A stretch of 64,000 bases of DNA. It comes from Alteromonas genovensis (GTDB lineage Bacteria; Pseudomonadota; Gammaproteobacteria; Enterobacterales; Alteromonadaceae). The notes under the pieces were generated by a model. That model did no database searches. It was not told the origin of the DNA and saw nothing but the letters and a program-made list of their open reading frames with translations. Made by a program: the position numbers and the translations under genes. Numbering within the stretch: position 1 is the first letter of the stretch; every line of letters starts with the position of its first letter. This document shows, piece after piece, positions 54,851-64,000 of this stretch. The DNA lies in assembly GCF_010500895.1 (NCBI RefSeq), contig NZ_JAAAWO010000003.1, positions 62,001 through 126,000 of the forward strand, written 5' to 3'.

Positions 54851-56935
54851 TTACTTAGCGGCTTTACGTGCTTTCGCTTCTTCAATAACTTTGTCAGATA
54901 CGTTACCTGGACATGGAGCGTAGTGGCTGAATTCCATAGAGAATTGACCACGACCTGACGTCATTGTACGTAGTGAACCGATGTAACCAAACATTTCTGA
55001 TAACGGTACGTCTGCTTTAATGCGAACGCCAGTTAAACCAGCTTCTTGGTCACTTAGCATACCACGACGACGGTTAAGGTCACCGATTACGTCACCAACG
55101 TGATCTTCCGGAGTAAATACGTCAACTTTCATGATTGGCTCAAGAAGTTGTGCACCTGCTTTTGGAATAGACTGACGGAATGCGCCTTTCGCTGCAATTT
55201 CAAATGCGATAGCAGATGAATCTACTGCGTGGAATCCACCGTCGTAAAGTTCAACTTCAACGTCTAGTACTGGGAAGCCGGCAAGAACACCTTCACCCAT
55301 CATTGACTTGAAGCCTTTCTCTACTGCAGGCCAGAATTCTTTAGGTACGTTACCACCAACAACTGTTGAGTTGAACGTAAAGCCAGAACCTTGCTCACCT
55401 GGCTTGATGCGGTAATCGATTTTACCGAACTGACCAGAACCACCAGACTGTTTCTTGTGCGTGTAGCTATCTTCAACTGCTTGCGTGATAGTTTCACGGT
55501 AAGCAACCTGTGGCTGACCAACAATAAGGTCAACGCCGTAAGTACGCTTAAGAATGTCTACTTTGATATCTAAGTGAAGCTCACCCATACCTTTAAGGAT
55601 GGTTTCGCCTGAATCTTCATCAGTTTCAACTTGGAAAGAAGGATCTTCTGCAATCATCTTACCGATAGCAATACCCATCTTCTCATTTCCGCCTTTATCT
55701 TTAGGCTGAACAGCAATCGAGATTACTGGAGTTGGGAAAACCATTGGCTCAAGAGTTACTTTGTCTTTCGGGTCGCACAGTGTGTGACCAGTTTGAACGT
55801 TCTTCATACCAACGATAGCGATGATGTCACCCGCTTGTGCGCTAGACAGTTCGATACGCTCGTCAGCTTGCATTTCAACCATACGGCCAACACGTTCAGT
55901 TTTACCTGTAAACGAGTTAAGGATGGTGTCACCCTTGTTCAGTTTACCAGAGTAAATACGTACGAATGTTAGTGCACCGAAACGGTCATCCATAATTTTG
56001 AATGCCAACGCTTTGAAAGTTTCATCAGCAGAAACAATCGCGTGCTTACCGTTTTCATTACCTTCTTCGTCCATTAGAGGTTGAGGGTCAACTTCTGTAG
56101 GAGATGGTAGGTAATCAACAACAGCGTCAAGTACTAGTTGAACACCTTTGTTTTTGAATGCTGAACCACAGTATGTTGGGAAGAAAGCAAGGTCGCGAGT
56201 ACCTTTACGGATACAACGCTTGATATCTTCTACAGAAGGAGTTTCACCTTCCATGTACGCTTCCATTAGGTCATCGTCTTGCTCTACAGCAGTTTCGATA
56301 AGCTGCTCATGGTACTCTTCTAAAAGGTCTACCATGTCTTCTGGAACGTCTTTAATTTCGTAGTTTTCTGGAAGACCAGTGTCATCCCAAACGTACGCTT
56401 TCTTCTCAAGAACGTCTACAACACCAACGAAGTCATCTTCGATACCGATAGGTAACGTCATAACAAGTGGCACCGCACCAAGTACTTTACGCACTTGCTC
56501 TTTTACGCGGTAAAAGTCAGCGCCCATACGGTCAAGTTTGTTAACGAAAATGATACGTGCAACTTCTGATTCGTTAGCATAACGCCAGTTAGTTTCTGAT
56601 TGTGGCTCAACACCACCAGAACCACAGAATACACCGATACCGCCGTCGAGTACTTTAAGTGAACGGTAAACTTCAACTGTGAAGTCAACGTGTCCAGGAG
56701 TATCGATAACGTTGAAACGGTGATCCTTCCAGAAACAGCTTACTGCTGCAGACTGGATAGTAATACCACGCTCGGCTTCTTGTTCCATGAAGTCGGTAGT
56801 AGATTCACCATCGTGAACCTCACCGGTTTTATGGATCTTACCAGTTAGCTTCAAAATACGTTCTGTTGTGGTAGTTTTACCCGCGTCTACGTGGGCGAAA
56901 ATACCAATGTTTCTGTAATGAGATAAGTCTGACAT
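54851..56935 (-). CDS. Second-type elongation factor G (EF-G 2)
   Basis: A translation GTPase of 694 residues with all EF-G parts: P-loop [12 protein letters not shown], switch [19 protein letters not shown], and domains II-V. Its N-terminus ([13 protein letters not shown]) and several blocks differ from the canonical gammaproteobacterial EF-G (usually MARKTPIE-like) encoded in the str operon, so this is likely the additional EF-G paralogue found alone in Vibrio, Shewanella and relatives. It may serve elongation or ribosome recycling. No ribosomal genes are nearby. Confidence 0.9.
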   Translation of the reverse strand: MSDLSHYRNIGIFAHVDAGKTTTTERILKLTGKIHKTGEVHDGESTTDFMEQEAERGITIQSAAVSCFWKDHRFNVIDTPGHVDFTVEVYRSLKVLDGGIGVFCGSGGVEPQSETNWRYANESEVARIIFVNKLDRMGADFYRVKEQVRKVLGAVPLVMTLPIGIEDDFVGVVDVLEKKAYVWDDTGLPENYEIKDVPEDMVDLLEEYHEQLIETAVEQDDDLMEAYMEGETPSVEDIKRCIRKGTRDLAFFPTYCGSAFKNKGVQLVLDAVVDYLPSPTEVDPQPLMDEEGNENGKHAIVSADETFKALAFKIMDDRFGALTFVRIYSGKLNKGDTILNSFTGKTERVGRMVEMQADERIELSSAQAGDIIAIVGMKNVQTGHTLCDPKDKVTLEPMVFPTPVISIAVQPKDKGGNEKMGIAIGKMIAEDPSFQVETDEDSGETILKGMGELHLDIKVDILKRTYGVDLIVGQPQVAYRETITQAVEDSYTHKKQSGGSGQFGKIDYRIKPGEQGSGFTFNSTVVGGNVPKEFWPAVEKGFKSMMGEGVLAGFPVLDVEVELYDGGFHAVDSSAIAFEIAAKGAFRQSIPKAGAQLLEPIMKVDVFTPEDHVGDVIGDLNRRRGMLSDQEAGLTGVRIKADVPLSEMFGYIGSLRTMTSGRGQFSMEFSHYAPCPGNVSDKVIEEAKARKAAK

Positions 56936-57116
56936 TAGTTCACTTTCAATTGGTTCAGAGTAAAAAATCGGCTGGATTATAAGGATTTCTGTACCAAATT
57001 TATACCTTTTTTAGTACAAACCGATAAATCGGCTGTACAAAATCAAGCCACCATTAATTCTTTTTCTTTAAAATCAACAATTTAAAAACTGCTGACATTT
57101 TTTAAAAATAACAAAA

Positions 57117-58214
57117 TCACACCTCATCTTTTGAAGTGCGCACTATTGTTACTGTAACCTCATCTCTATCGTGGTAGAGATGCCTCACCTTGACCGAGAA
57201 CCCATCTTCCAATGCGTTCAATCGCGTCTTAATTAACGCTACAGCCTCTTCGACTGTCTCAAAGCGCCGTTTCATTGGGAGCTTTAAATTAAATATGGCG
57301 TGAGTTGCCCAGTGTTTAACTAGCCAATCGCCCATTAACTTTGCCACCCGATCGGGTTGCTCTATCATATCACACACAAGTAAATCGACGCGACCAAATT
57401 GTGGTTTATATGTAAAGCCATCAACCGCATGGTGCTCAACCAGACCGGTTTCCATTAATGTGTCGGCCACTAATCCGTTATCAATGGCCTCGACATACAT
57501 GCCCCGCTTAACAAGCTGATAAGTCCAGCCACCGGGACACGCGCCAAGGTCCACTGCCCGCCCGCCGGTGCGCAGTACTTTTTGTTGTTGCTCAGCACTC
57601 AACATATTTACGAGCGCGTCTTCAAGTTTCAGCGTAGAGCGACTTGGCGCATCGATTGGAAACTTTAGGCGACATATACCCAAATGATCTTTACTTGCAT
57701 GCGTTGGCAATGAATACCCGATATAACAGGTTTCGAAAGACTCAAAGAATATATGCAGCTTTGCTTTACCTGTGTTTTCTTTGGCCGTGAGCCAACCCGC
57801 CTTACGCAAGGCCTGACGCAGTGGCACAGTAAACTTCTTACAAAACTTAGCGAGGGTTTTACCGTCTTCCGTATCAGGGTATTCCACATCGATTGCACCA
57901 AAAAGAGAAAATGGCTTTTCGATATCTTTTAGGCATTCTAATACTTGGCCTACTCGGTCTTCTTTTTCTATGTCTTCAAGTGAAGCAAGAACGGCGATAA
58001 GCTGACGTGGAAATACCGTTTCTTTTACCGCGAATTGGCTAGCTGCTTGACCTAACTGCCCTTCGTCGTATAGATGATACAACACAAAGCCGCTGTTTTT
58101 CTTTGATACCGGATAGCCGTAAAGACCCACCTCACCGTAGCGAGTGGTCATTTCATTAGCGGTATCGTTTTCATACCCGGGCCGACAGTACGCCAGTACG
58201 CTTTTATTACTCAT
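57117..58214 (-). CDS. rlmM: 23S rRNA (cytidine-2498-2'-O)-methyltransferase
   Basis: A SAM-dependent RNA methyltransferase of 365 residues (E. coli RlmM 366) modifying C2498 in the peptidyl-transferase centre. An N-terminal THUMP-like domain precedes the Rossmann fold with LGACPGGWTYQL (~residues 221-232). The VCDMIEQPDRVA and FNLKLPMKRRFETV segments match the family. It is part of the conserved gcvA-DUF423-rlmM neighbourhood. A 145-base spacer with low-complexity repeats separates it from the DUF423 gene. Confidence 0.94.
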   Translation of the reverse strand: MSNKSVLAYCRPGYENDTANEMTTRYGEVGLYGYPVSKKNSGFVLYHLYDEGQLGQAASQFAVKETVFPRQLIAVLASLEDIEKEDRVGQVLECLKDIEKPFSLFGAIDVEYPDTEDGKTLAKFCKKFTVPLRQALRKAGWLTAKENTGKAKLHIFFESFETCYIGYSLPTHASKDHLGICRLKFPIDAPSRSTLKLEDALVNMLSAEQQQKVLRTGGRAVDLGACPGGWTYQLVKRGMYVEAIDNGLVADTLMETGLVEHHAVDGFTYKPQFGRVDLLVCDMIEQPDRVAKLMGDWLVKHWATHAIFNLKLPMKRRFETVEEAVALIKTRLNALEDGFSVKVRHLYHDRDEVTVTIVRTSKDEV

Positions 58215-58359
58215 TGCTCGTTTTTACCCATTGCTGATTTTCGCCTATTAATAGTGCTTAGCCATTAATAGTATTCATTTGTTGCTAGTTTCTTATTTTT
58301 ACACGTTTGCTGCTTTTGCTAGTCTGGCGTTTGCTTTTAGGCAGTAAGCCCAGCTTGTG

Positions 58360-58785
58360 TTAATTTTTACCTTTGACTAACGCGACAATAAGCAAAATCC
58401 AGCCAACGATAAAAAACACACCGCCTAGTGGTGTAATTGGCCCAAACCATTTAATGCCTGTTGTTGCTAACACATAAAGGCTACCGCTAAATAAAACACA
58501 TCCGGTGACAAAACACCTGGCAACGCGGTTTGCCCATTTAACAGATAACAGTGCAGCAAGGCCTGGTAAGCACAACAGTGCAATGCCATGATACATCTGA
58601 TAGCGAACACCGGTTTCAAAGGTGATTAGCTCACTTGGTGACAATATCGCTTTAAGCCCATGTGCAGCAAAGGCGCCTAGCACTACCGCCAAACCGGCAG
58701 CCGCAGCACCAATAATCACATACACCTTAGCCACGGTAGTGTCCGCTTTAATCTGAGGTGTTATAACCGGCTCTGAGTTAGTCAT
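58360..58785 (-). CDS. DUF423 (YgdD-like) membrane protein
   Basis: A 141-residue protein with four membrane helices and the family motifs GAFAAHGLK, YHGIALL and PLGGVFFIVGW. Function is unknown. The start at 58785 is seven bases from AAAGGAC; the ATG at 58791 is too close to that site. It overlaps the hydrolase gene upstream by eight bases. In E. coli the homologue ygdD sits between gcvA and rlmM, as here. Confidence 0.9.
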   Translation of the reverse strand: MTNSEPVITPQIKADTTVAKVYVIIGAAAAGLAVVLGAFAAHGLKAILSPSELITFETGVRYQMYHGIALLCLPGLAALLSVKWANRVARCFVTGCVLFSGSLYVLATTGIKWFGPITPLGGVFFIVGWILLIVALVKGKN

Positions 58786-59503
58786 CCACATGTCCTTTTA
58801 CAGTCTTAATGATAAAATCATATGCCTTATCCACAGCCGCTTTTATATGAGCCTCTTGGGTAAATCCACTGGCTTTTCGCGGTTTAAAACTGTGATCGCC
58901 ATCGGCGAGAAAAGAGATTTCGATAGACGGACACAAGGCATACTCCGCCACTTCGCTTTTAGTACCAAAGGTGTCCCTCTCCCCCTGCACAATAAGTAGC
59001 GGCTTGTTCACTGTTTGTAGATGGTCAGTACGTGTTTTCTCAGGTTTCCCCGGTGGATGAAAGGGATAACCGAAGGCAATTGCCCCCTTTACGGATGGCA
59101 TGTCTTCTATGATCATCGAAGCCATGCGCCCTCCCATAGACTTGCCTCCTATAAAAATAGGTAGCGAAGCGTGCTTATACTCACCATCGATTTGTTTTAG
59201 CGTGCTAGTTTCAACACAGCTAGTTTCAACACAGCTAGTTTTAACGGAACTAGCTTCAATATGCATCACTACGTCATGAAAATGCTGAAGCAATATGTCA
59301 GCTTTATCGGGAGGACGGCGTTTACCTGTTTCTTTGATGGTTTGCATGTAGGGAAAGTTAAACAAAACCACATCGATATTTCGCTCAACCAAAAGCGCTG
59401 ACATAGTCTGCATAAACTCGTGTTCTTTACCTGCCCCAGCGCCATGACCTAATATTAACTGGGCTACTGGAGAGCCTGAGCGCTTTATTTCAATATCAAA
59501 CAT
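58778..59503 (-). CDS. Alpha/beta-fold hydrolase (KANL3/Tex30-like)
   Basis: A 241-residue hydrolase with the GHGAGAG segment near the N-terminus, nucleophile motif GGKSMGG (~120-126), an Asp in QGERDTFG and a His in DGDHSFK. It belongs to the group related to dienelactone hydrolases and KANL3/TEX30. A loop of ~20 residues before the nucleophile contains a tandem TSCVE repeat not expected in the family. It is inserted between gcvA and the DUF423 gene, overlapping both by eight bases, so it is part of that operon. Confidence 0.83.
   Translation of the reverse strand: MFDIEIKRSGSPVAQLILGHGAGAGKEHEFMQTMSALLVERNIDVVLFNFPYMQTIKETGKRRPPDKADILLQHFHDVVMHIEASSVKTSCVETSCVETSTLKQIDGEYKHASLPIFIGGKSMGGRMASMIIEDMPSVKGAIAFGYPFHPPGKPEKTRTDHLQTVNKPLLIVQGERDTFGTKSEVAEYALCPSIEISFLADGDHSFKPRKASGFTQEAHIKAAVDKAYDFIIKTVKGHVDD
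59204..59260. repeat. 15-base tandem repeat inside the hydrolase gene
   Basis: Two identical units GCTAGTTTCAACACA (59204-59218, 59219-59233), a diverged third (59234-59248) and a partial fourth encode a TSCVE-type repeat in the protein. Confidence 0.7.
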
Positions 59504-60395
59504 TGTCCATCTCTTCTTCTACCAAAGCGAGGATCCACTCTCTGAAAGCTGCAATTTTGCCAAGTTCAGCCTGAGACTCTTCACATACCAGATAAAACGC
59601 ATCTTTACTCTCAACGCGCTCTTCAAAAGGCATAACTAATCGTCCTGCCTCAATTTCAGGGCGCGCGAGTATAGTATTCCCTAGCGCAATTCCCTGTCCT
59701 AGCGCAGCTGCTTGCAGCACTAACATTGAGTGGCTAAACACAGGCCCTTGATTTACATTCACCCCAAGCACATCCACGTGCTTCAACCAGTTTTTCCATG
59801 CGGCTCGGCTCATATCATGAAGCAGTACGTGGTGACGTAAATCAGATAAGGTGGAAAGCGGCTTTGGCCCCTGAAATAACATGGGTGAACAAAGAGGTGT
59901 CAAAAACTCCCGATGAAGCTGGTCGGCCTGCAATCCAGTCCAGCGCCCTTTGCCATAGTAGATAGCTACATCAACATCATCAGCCAAAAAGCCCTCGTCA
60001 AAATCAACGGCTTTAATACGAACATCAATATCTGGATGTGCCAGGCTAAATTTACTTATACGGGGCACTAACCACTGACTGGCAAAGCTTGGTGGCATTG
60101 CCACCGTAATTGCGCCTTTGCTGCCTTTGGCAAGCAATCGCTCAGTAGCATCTTGTAGGTGCTTAAAAATGTCTTTCAATTCAAGAAAATAGGCCTGGCC
60201 CTCTTCGGTAAGCAGCAAGGTTCTATTACGCCTTAGAAATAATTTCATTGATAAGTATTCTTCAAGAGCTTTTATCTGATGGCTTACTGCTGCCTGCGTG
60301 ACAAATAGTTCATCTGCAGCATTGGTAAAACTCAGGTGACGAGCTGCAGCCTCGAAGGCTTTTAGTGCATTTAGCGGGGGGAGACGTCGATGCAT
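59496..60395 (-). CDS. gcvA: LysR-family regulator GcvA
   Basis: A 299-residue LysR-type regulator whose N-terminus MHRRLPPLNALKAFEAAARHLSF and HTH (VTQAAVSHQIKALEE) match GcvA, activator/repressor of the glycine-cleavage system. The gcvA-DUF423-rlmM order is shared with E. coli and supports the name. I prefer the ATG at 60395; a TTG at 60413 is also in frame with a weak AGGT upstream. The gcv operon itself is not in the window, and no GcvB small RNA is evident in the upstream spacer. Confidence 0.85.
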   Translation of the reverse strand: MHRRLPPLNALKAFEAAARHLSFTNAADELFVTQAAVSHQIKALEEYLSMKLFLRRNRTLLLTEEGQAYFLELKDIFKHLQDATERLLAKGSKGAITVAMPPSFASQWLVPRISKFSLAHPDIDVRIKAVDFDEGFLADDVDVAIYYGKGRWTGLQADQLHREFLTPLCSPMLFQGPKPLSTLSDLRHHVLLHDMSRAAWKNWLKHVDVLGVNVNQGPVFSHSMLVLQAAALGQGIALGNTILARPEIEAGRLVMPFEERVESKDAFYLVCEESQAELGKIAAFREWILALVEEEMDNV

Positions 60396-60546
60396 ACCGT
60401 ATTCTTGATCCAATGTTACCTGTAAATGACAATAGCATTAGATAAACTAATAGCAAGCCATACTTTTAATCGTTTTCACTCTTTATTAAAACTGACTACA
60501 ATTTGCTCGAAATTTAAAAAGAACTTTTGATTTCAGTCTTTTATGA

Positions 60547-60579
60547 TGTTTATTTGTTAACCGCATTAACAAATAAACA
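60547..60579. promoter_or_regulatory. 14-bp perfect inverted repeat before the small secreted protein gene
   Basis: TGTTTATTTGTTAA (60547-60560) and its exact complement (60566-60579) flank a 5-base centre, 33 bases upstream of the ATG at 60613. AT-rich and without a T-run, it looks like an operator or a 5' mRNA hairpin rather than a terminator. Confidence 0.55.
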
Positions 60580-60612
60580 CATTTTATTAAATTATTTTTA
60601 TTAGGTGTGAAA

Positions 60613-60921
60613 ATGAAAAAACTACTTCTTGCAAGTGTATCAGTTATGGCGTTTGTTAGCGCTGCTGCGAATGCTAACGTACAACCAGAAAAGATCAATC
60701 TTTCCTCTCTGATTAATACTGCAATGACCAATGTGAAAATGGCAGACGTATTGCCAGCGAATGACGCGCACATTGTTGTTAAAAAGCAGTCTAAGGCAAT
60801 ACTATTAGAAGAAACTCAAATCTCGCTGCACAACAGCTTGTTAGCATTTTATCACGATGCAGAGTCTAAAGTTGAAGAGTCCAAAGGTAATAAAATAAAC
60901 GACGTCGCAAACGGCGAATAA
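60613..60921 (+). CDS. Small secreted protein of unknown function
   Basis: A 102-residue protein with a clear signal peptide (MKKLLLASVSVMAFVSAAANA, cleavage after AANA) and a mature part of ~80 residues, mildly charged and probably helical, without Cys. The ATG at 60613 is five bases from AGGTG; the GTG at 60607 is too close to be the start. I do not recognise the family. It is divergent from gcvA, where E. coli has the GcvB small RNA gene, and is preceded by a 14-bp inverted repeat. Confidence 0.75.
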   Translation: MKKLLLASVSVMAFVSAAANANVQPEKINLSSLINTAMTNVKMADVLPANDAHIVVKKQSKAILLEETQISLHNSLLAFYHDAESKVEESKGNKINDVANGE

Positions 60922-60943
60922 CACCTCTTCACACCTGATTCGG

Positions 60944-60966
60944 ATGCCGGTGTAATTCACCGGCAT
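60944..60966 (+). terminator. Hairpin after the small secreted protein gene
   Basis: ATGCCGGTG / CACCGGCAT with a 5-nt loop, 22 bases after the stop. It is GC-rich but has no T-run. It may serve the convergent kdsA as well. Confidence 0.55.
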
Positions 60967-61000
60967 ACGTCATCAGCCTTCCTTAAAATTACTTACCCAG

Positions 61001-61876
<876 letters not shown>

Positions 61877-62248
61877 CTAGAAAAGTGGTTGCTTGGTGAC
61901 CGCAACCATTGCCGTTGCCATAAGCACAGCCAATGCTGCAATAAAAAAGCCCCAACGGCCTGCAGCAGTTTTTGCTTTTTTAAGCGCAAACAAGCCAAAC
62001 ACGATGTACAGAACAACGCCAAATAGCTTGAAGGTGAGCCATGCATTAACAAACGGGTATTGAGATAAAATGACACAGAGCCACAGTGCACTGCCAAGCA
62101 ATATGGTATCAATAATATGTGGTAAGATTTTTATCCATCTTTTGGACAGTACGGTGGCATCAAATTGAGCCCACACAAATCGAAAGATAAAGAAGAGAAT
62201 GCTGAGCACTACTGCGGTCAAGTGAAGGTGTTTCGCCATCATGTACAT
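61877..62248 (-). CDS. sirB2: SirB2-family membrane protein
   Basis: A 123-residue integral membrane protein with four helices, matching the SirB/YchQ family (MAKHLHLTAVVLSI, KILPHIIDTILLGSALWL, KLFGVVLYIVFG). Function is unclear. In enterics sirB2-sirB1-kdsA follow prfA-prmC; here sirB1 is missing between sirB2 and kdsA (21-base gap). Confidence 0.88.
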   Translation of the reverse strand: MYMMAKHLHLTAVVLSILFFIFRFVWAQFDATVLSKRWIKILPHIIDTILLGSALWLCVILSQYPFVNAWLTFKLFGVVLYIVFGLFALKKAKTAAGRWGFFIAALAVLMATAMVAVTKQPLF

Positions 62249-62262
62249 ATTGAATATTCCTG

Positions 62263-63831
62263 TTATAGATTTTTATTGGGATACTGCGCCTGAATAGCCA
62301 GAAACGCAGGTAAATTATTAAGTAAGCGAGTAACCAATGTTGGCTCAAAGTGCCGCCCACTTTCTTCTTTTAATGTATTAACTACCTTTTCAACGCTCCA
62401 GGCTGGCTTGTAGGGTCGTTCATTCAGCAAAGCGTCGAACACATCAATCAGCGTTGCAATACGACTTTTTTGATCTATTTCTTCGCCCTTTAAGCCTTCT
62501 GGATACCCTTCCCCATCCCATCGCTCGTGATGCTGACGCGCTAGAGTAGCCGCTAGCTGAATGGTAGGGCGAGAAGAATCCTTTAGAATTTGGTAGCCAA
62601 ACTCAGCATGCTGGCGGATAGCAAAAATATCATCCTCTGTTAACTCTGTCGTTTTATGCAATATCGCTTTAGGTACGTGTGAAGTGCCCACATCGTGTAG
62701 CGATACTGCAAGTTTAAACGTATCAATTTCTTGCTCTGGCATTGACAGTTTACTAGCCATCAGCCCTGCCATTTCAGCCATGCGCTTAATGTGGTTTGCA
62801 TCACTAGACTCATGCTCTAGTGCGTGCCCTAAGCGCTCAATGATTTCTCTTTGCGTTCCTTCTAAGTCTACGGTTTTTAGTACATTATCGAAGGCCAACT
62901 GAACGCTGTTAGAAAAACGCTTGATAAGGTGCTTATCGCTTTCACATAACCGTCTAGGCAACCCAGAAAGATAAAGTAACGCACCCTTATGTGACTTACT
63001 ATTGCAATACGCCACAACGTGATCGTCTGCGTATACTATTTGCTTGTCTCGCATCGCCTGCACGCACAACGCATACTCTTTATCGCTGACTGCATTTTTG
63101 AGGGCCACCCCCTCTTTAGCAGAGTATTCACCATTGCCGGCAAAAACATACAGCTCGTCGTCATCCCGTTTATCATTGTTGACATCAAGAGTGCGTGATG
63201 TCGTCGCAACAGCCGTTGTAATGTAGGCCGCATCTTTTGAACAACCGAGGATAGACGCTAGCTGTTGGATTATACCCTGCATAAATTTTTCTAAAGACTG
63301 AGAAGAAAATAAATCCACAGACGCATCAATAATTTTCTCAAGGCCAGCTCTATTTTCTTCAATCACCATTATATCGCGGTACGAGCGTAGGGCCGCAATG
63401 ATGACAGTGAAGAGCTTTTGGGCGGTTAACTCTGTTTTAGACTTATAATCATTAATGTCGTAGTTAATGATGACGTCTTTCTCTGGCGCTTGACCAGGCT
63501 GTCCGGTGCGCAAAATAATGCGAGTGAAATGATTATCCAATTCATTGCGAACGTAATTTGCTACTTGAAGACCAGCGTCGTCGGTTTCCATAACCACATC
63601 AAGCAACACTACAGCAATGTCGTTGTGCGCTCGAAACATGGCTTTTGCTTCTTCGCCGCTGTTAGCACTGATAAACTCTATAGTCTTTCCGTTCAAGATG
63701 AAGTCATTGAGTACAAGCTTTGTGACGGTATGAACCTCAGGTTCGTCGTCGACGATCAGTATTTTCCAACTGCCAAGATTTTCAGTACTGGTATCTTTTT
63801 CATCCTCTGCAAAAAGAAAGTCGTCATTCAT
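62263..63831 (-). CDS. Response regulator with DUF3369 and HD-GYP phosphodiesterase domains
   Basis: A 522-residue protein: receiver domain (~20-150, LIVDDEPEVH and phospho-Asp in LLDVVME), a DUF3369/GAF-like region (~160-315) and an HD-GYP domain (~320-510) with the metal dyad in SLHDVG and the signature HHERWDGEGYP. It should hydrolyse c-di-GMP under control of a two-component kinase that is not in the window. An AAGGAA site precedes the ATG. It lies between prmC and sirB2, 14 bases from the latter, inside an otherwise conserved housekeeping cluster. Confidence 0.94.
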   Translation of the reverse strand: MNDDFLFAEDEKDTSTENLGSWKILIVDDEPEVHTVTKLVLNDFILNGKTIEFISANSGEEAKAMFRAHNDIAVVLLDVVMETDDAGLQVANYVRNELDNHFTRIILRTGQPGQAPEKDVIINYDINDYKSKTELTAQKLFTVIIAALRSYRDIMVIEENRAGLEKIIDASVDLFSSQSLEKFMQGIIQQLASILGCSKDAAYITTAVATTSRTLDVNNDKRDDDELYVFAGNGEYSAKEGVALKNAVSDKEYALCVQAMRDKQIVYADDHVVAYCNSKSHKGALLYLSGLPRRLCESDKHLIKRFSNSVQLAFDNVLKTVDLEGTQREIIERLGHALEHESSDANHIKRMAEMAGLMASKLSMPEQEIDTFKLAVSLHDVGTSHVPKAILHKTTELTEDDIFAIRQHAEFGYQILKDSSRPTIQLAATLARQHHERWDGEGYPEGLKGEEIDQKSRIATLIDVFDALLNERPYKPAWSVEKVVNTLKEESGRHFEPTLVTRLLNNLPAFLAIQAQYPNKNL

Positions 63832-63919
63832 CGGGCATATTTCCTTTATATTTTTATTATCGCTACCGAAAGAGAGTAGTCCTTAATGTACATTCTTTCA
63901 CCGGCCCGTGTAAAAACTT

Positions 63920-64000
63920 TTAGTAGCAGCGGCCAAGGGTTACCCTGTCGTTCCCACCGTAGTCTTTAATTGTTTCGATATCACTGAAGCCAGCCTTACT
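63920..64000 (-). CDS. prmC: Release factor glutamine methyltransferase PrmC, C-terminal end (rest outside window)
   Basis: The last 26 codons of a leftward gene run off the window edge. They read SKAGFSDIETIKDYGGNDRV followed by TLGRCY and stop, closely matching the C-terminus of PrmC/HemK (E. coli has a YHDIETCRDYGDNERVTLGR-like end). PrmC methylates the GGQ glutamine of release factors. Its position upstream of sirB2-kdsA fits the enteric prfA-prmC-sirB2-kdsA order. Confidence 0.8.
   Translation of the reverse strand, partial: SKAGFSDIETIKDYGGNDRVTLGRCY

Noticed and set aside
60414-60612. GcvB small RNA divergent from gcvA
   Set aside because: Expected from enteric synteny, but no GcvB-like G/U-rich seed or terminator is visible in the spacer.
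63490-63879. Rightward open frame of 129 codons opposite the HD-GYP regulator
   Set aside because: Antisense to the receiver domain and promoter region; no family resemblance.

Overview
The window looks like ordinary chromosome of a marine gammaproteobacterium, most likely an Alteromonas-type member of the Alteromonadales. Three things point there. The base composition is moderate. SeqA is present, which is confined to a few gammaproteobacterial orders. Gene neighbourhoods are shared with enteric bacteria: seqA-pgm, gcvA-DUF423-rlmM and prmC-sirB2-kdsA. The gene set is that of a free-living aerobic heterotroph rich in c-di-GMP signalling. There is no integrase, transposase, prophage or CRISPR array. 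Mobile DNA is limited to two short, non-coding, MITE-like elements with terminal inverted repeats.

Layout. 1-9.3 kb: the 3' end of a urate oxidase (puuD), a MITE-like element that supplies the last codons of a diguanylate cyclase, a KefF/KefC-type potassium efflux pair, and two convergent GGDEF/EAL genes. 9.4-18 kb: an M20 amidohydrolase, a ferredoxin-NADP reductase, then a catabolic cluster (short-chain dehydrogenase, alpha/beta hydrolase, flavin monooxygenase, divergent AraC regulator) laid out like the mycobacterial virS-mymA-lipR-sadH locus, and a PM20D1-like peptidase. 18.5-25.2 kb: a soluble PAS-PAS chemoreceptor, topoisomerase III, and a SatD/DUF3307 pair divergent from a WYL regulator. 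25.2-30.2 kb: a stand-alone FtsZ paralogue, an iodotyrosine-deiodinase-like nitroreductase, a spermidine-synthase-like protein, SodC, OsmC and tRNA-Val. 30.3-35.5 kb: a patatin and the tyrosine/homogentisate genes (MarR regulator, hmgA, hpd). 35.5-42.9 kb: an intergenic cluster of DnaA-box-like sites, an ACT-domain protein, an EIIA-Glc-like protein without its histidines, ArsC-like, DapE, M15 peptidase, AstE, HIT, NfeD and QmcA. 43.1-50.2 kb: GGDEF/EAL, glycogen phosphorylase, phosphoglucomutase and SeqA. 50.5-54.7 kb: a MoxR-DUF58-transglutaminase operon. 54.8-64 kb: a second-type EF-G, rlmM-DUF423-hydrolase-gcvA, a small secreted protein, and kdsA-sirB2-HD-GYP response regulator-prmC (partial).

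The points most worth following up are: the second FtsZ, which keeps its GTPase loops and the conserved C-terminal tail; the SatD protein, whose sequence looks like a nucleotidyl-cyclase-type domain fused to an HTH, with a histidine-rich membrane partner; the EIIA-like protein with Tyr and Lys in place of both catalytic histidines; the five DnaA-box-like sites in one spacer; and the two MITE-like elements. Five proteins make, break or sense c-di-GMP: one clear cyclase, one dual GGDEF-EAL, one EAL enzyme with a decayed GGDEF, one fully decayed receptor, and one HD-GYP enzyme.
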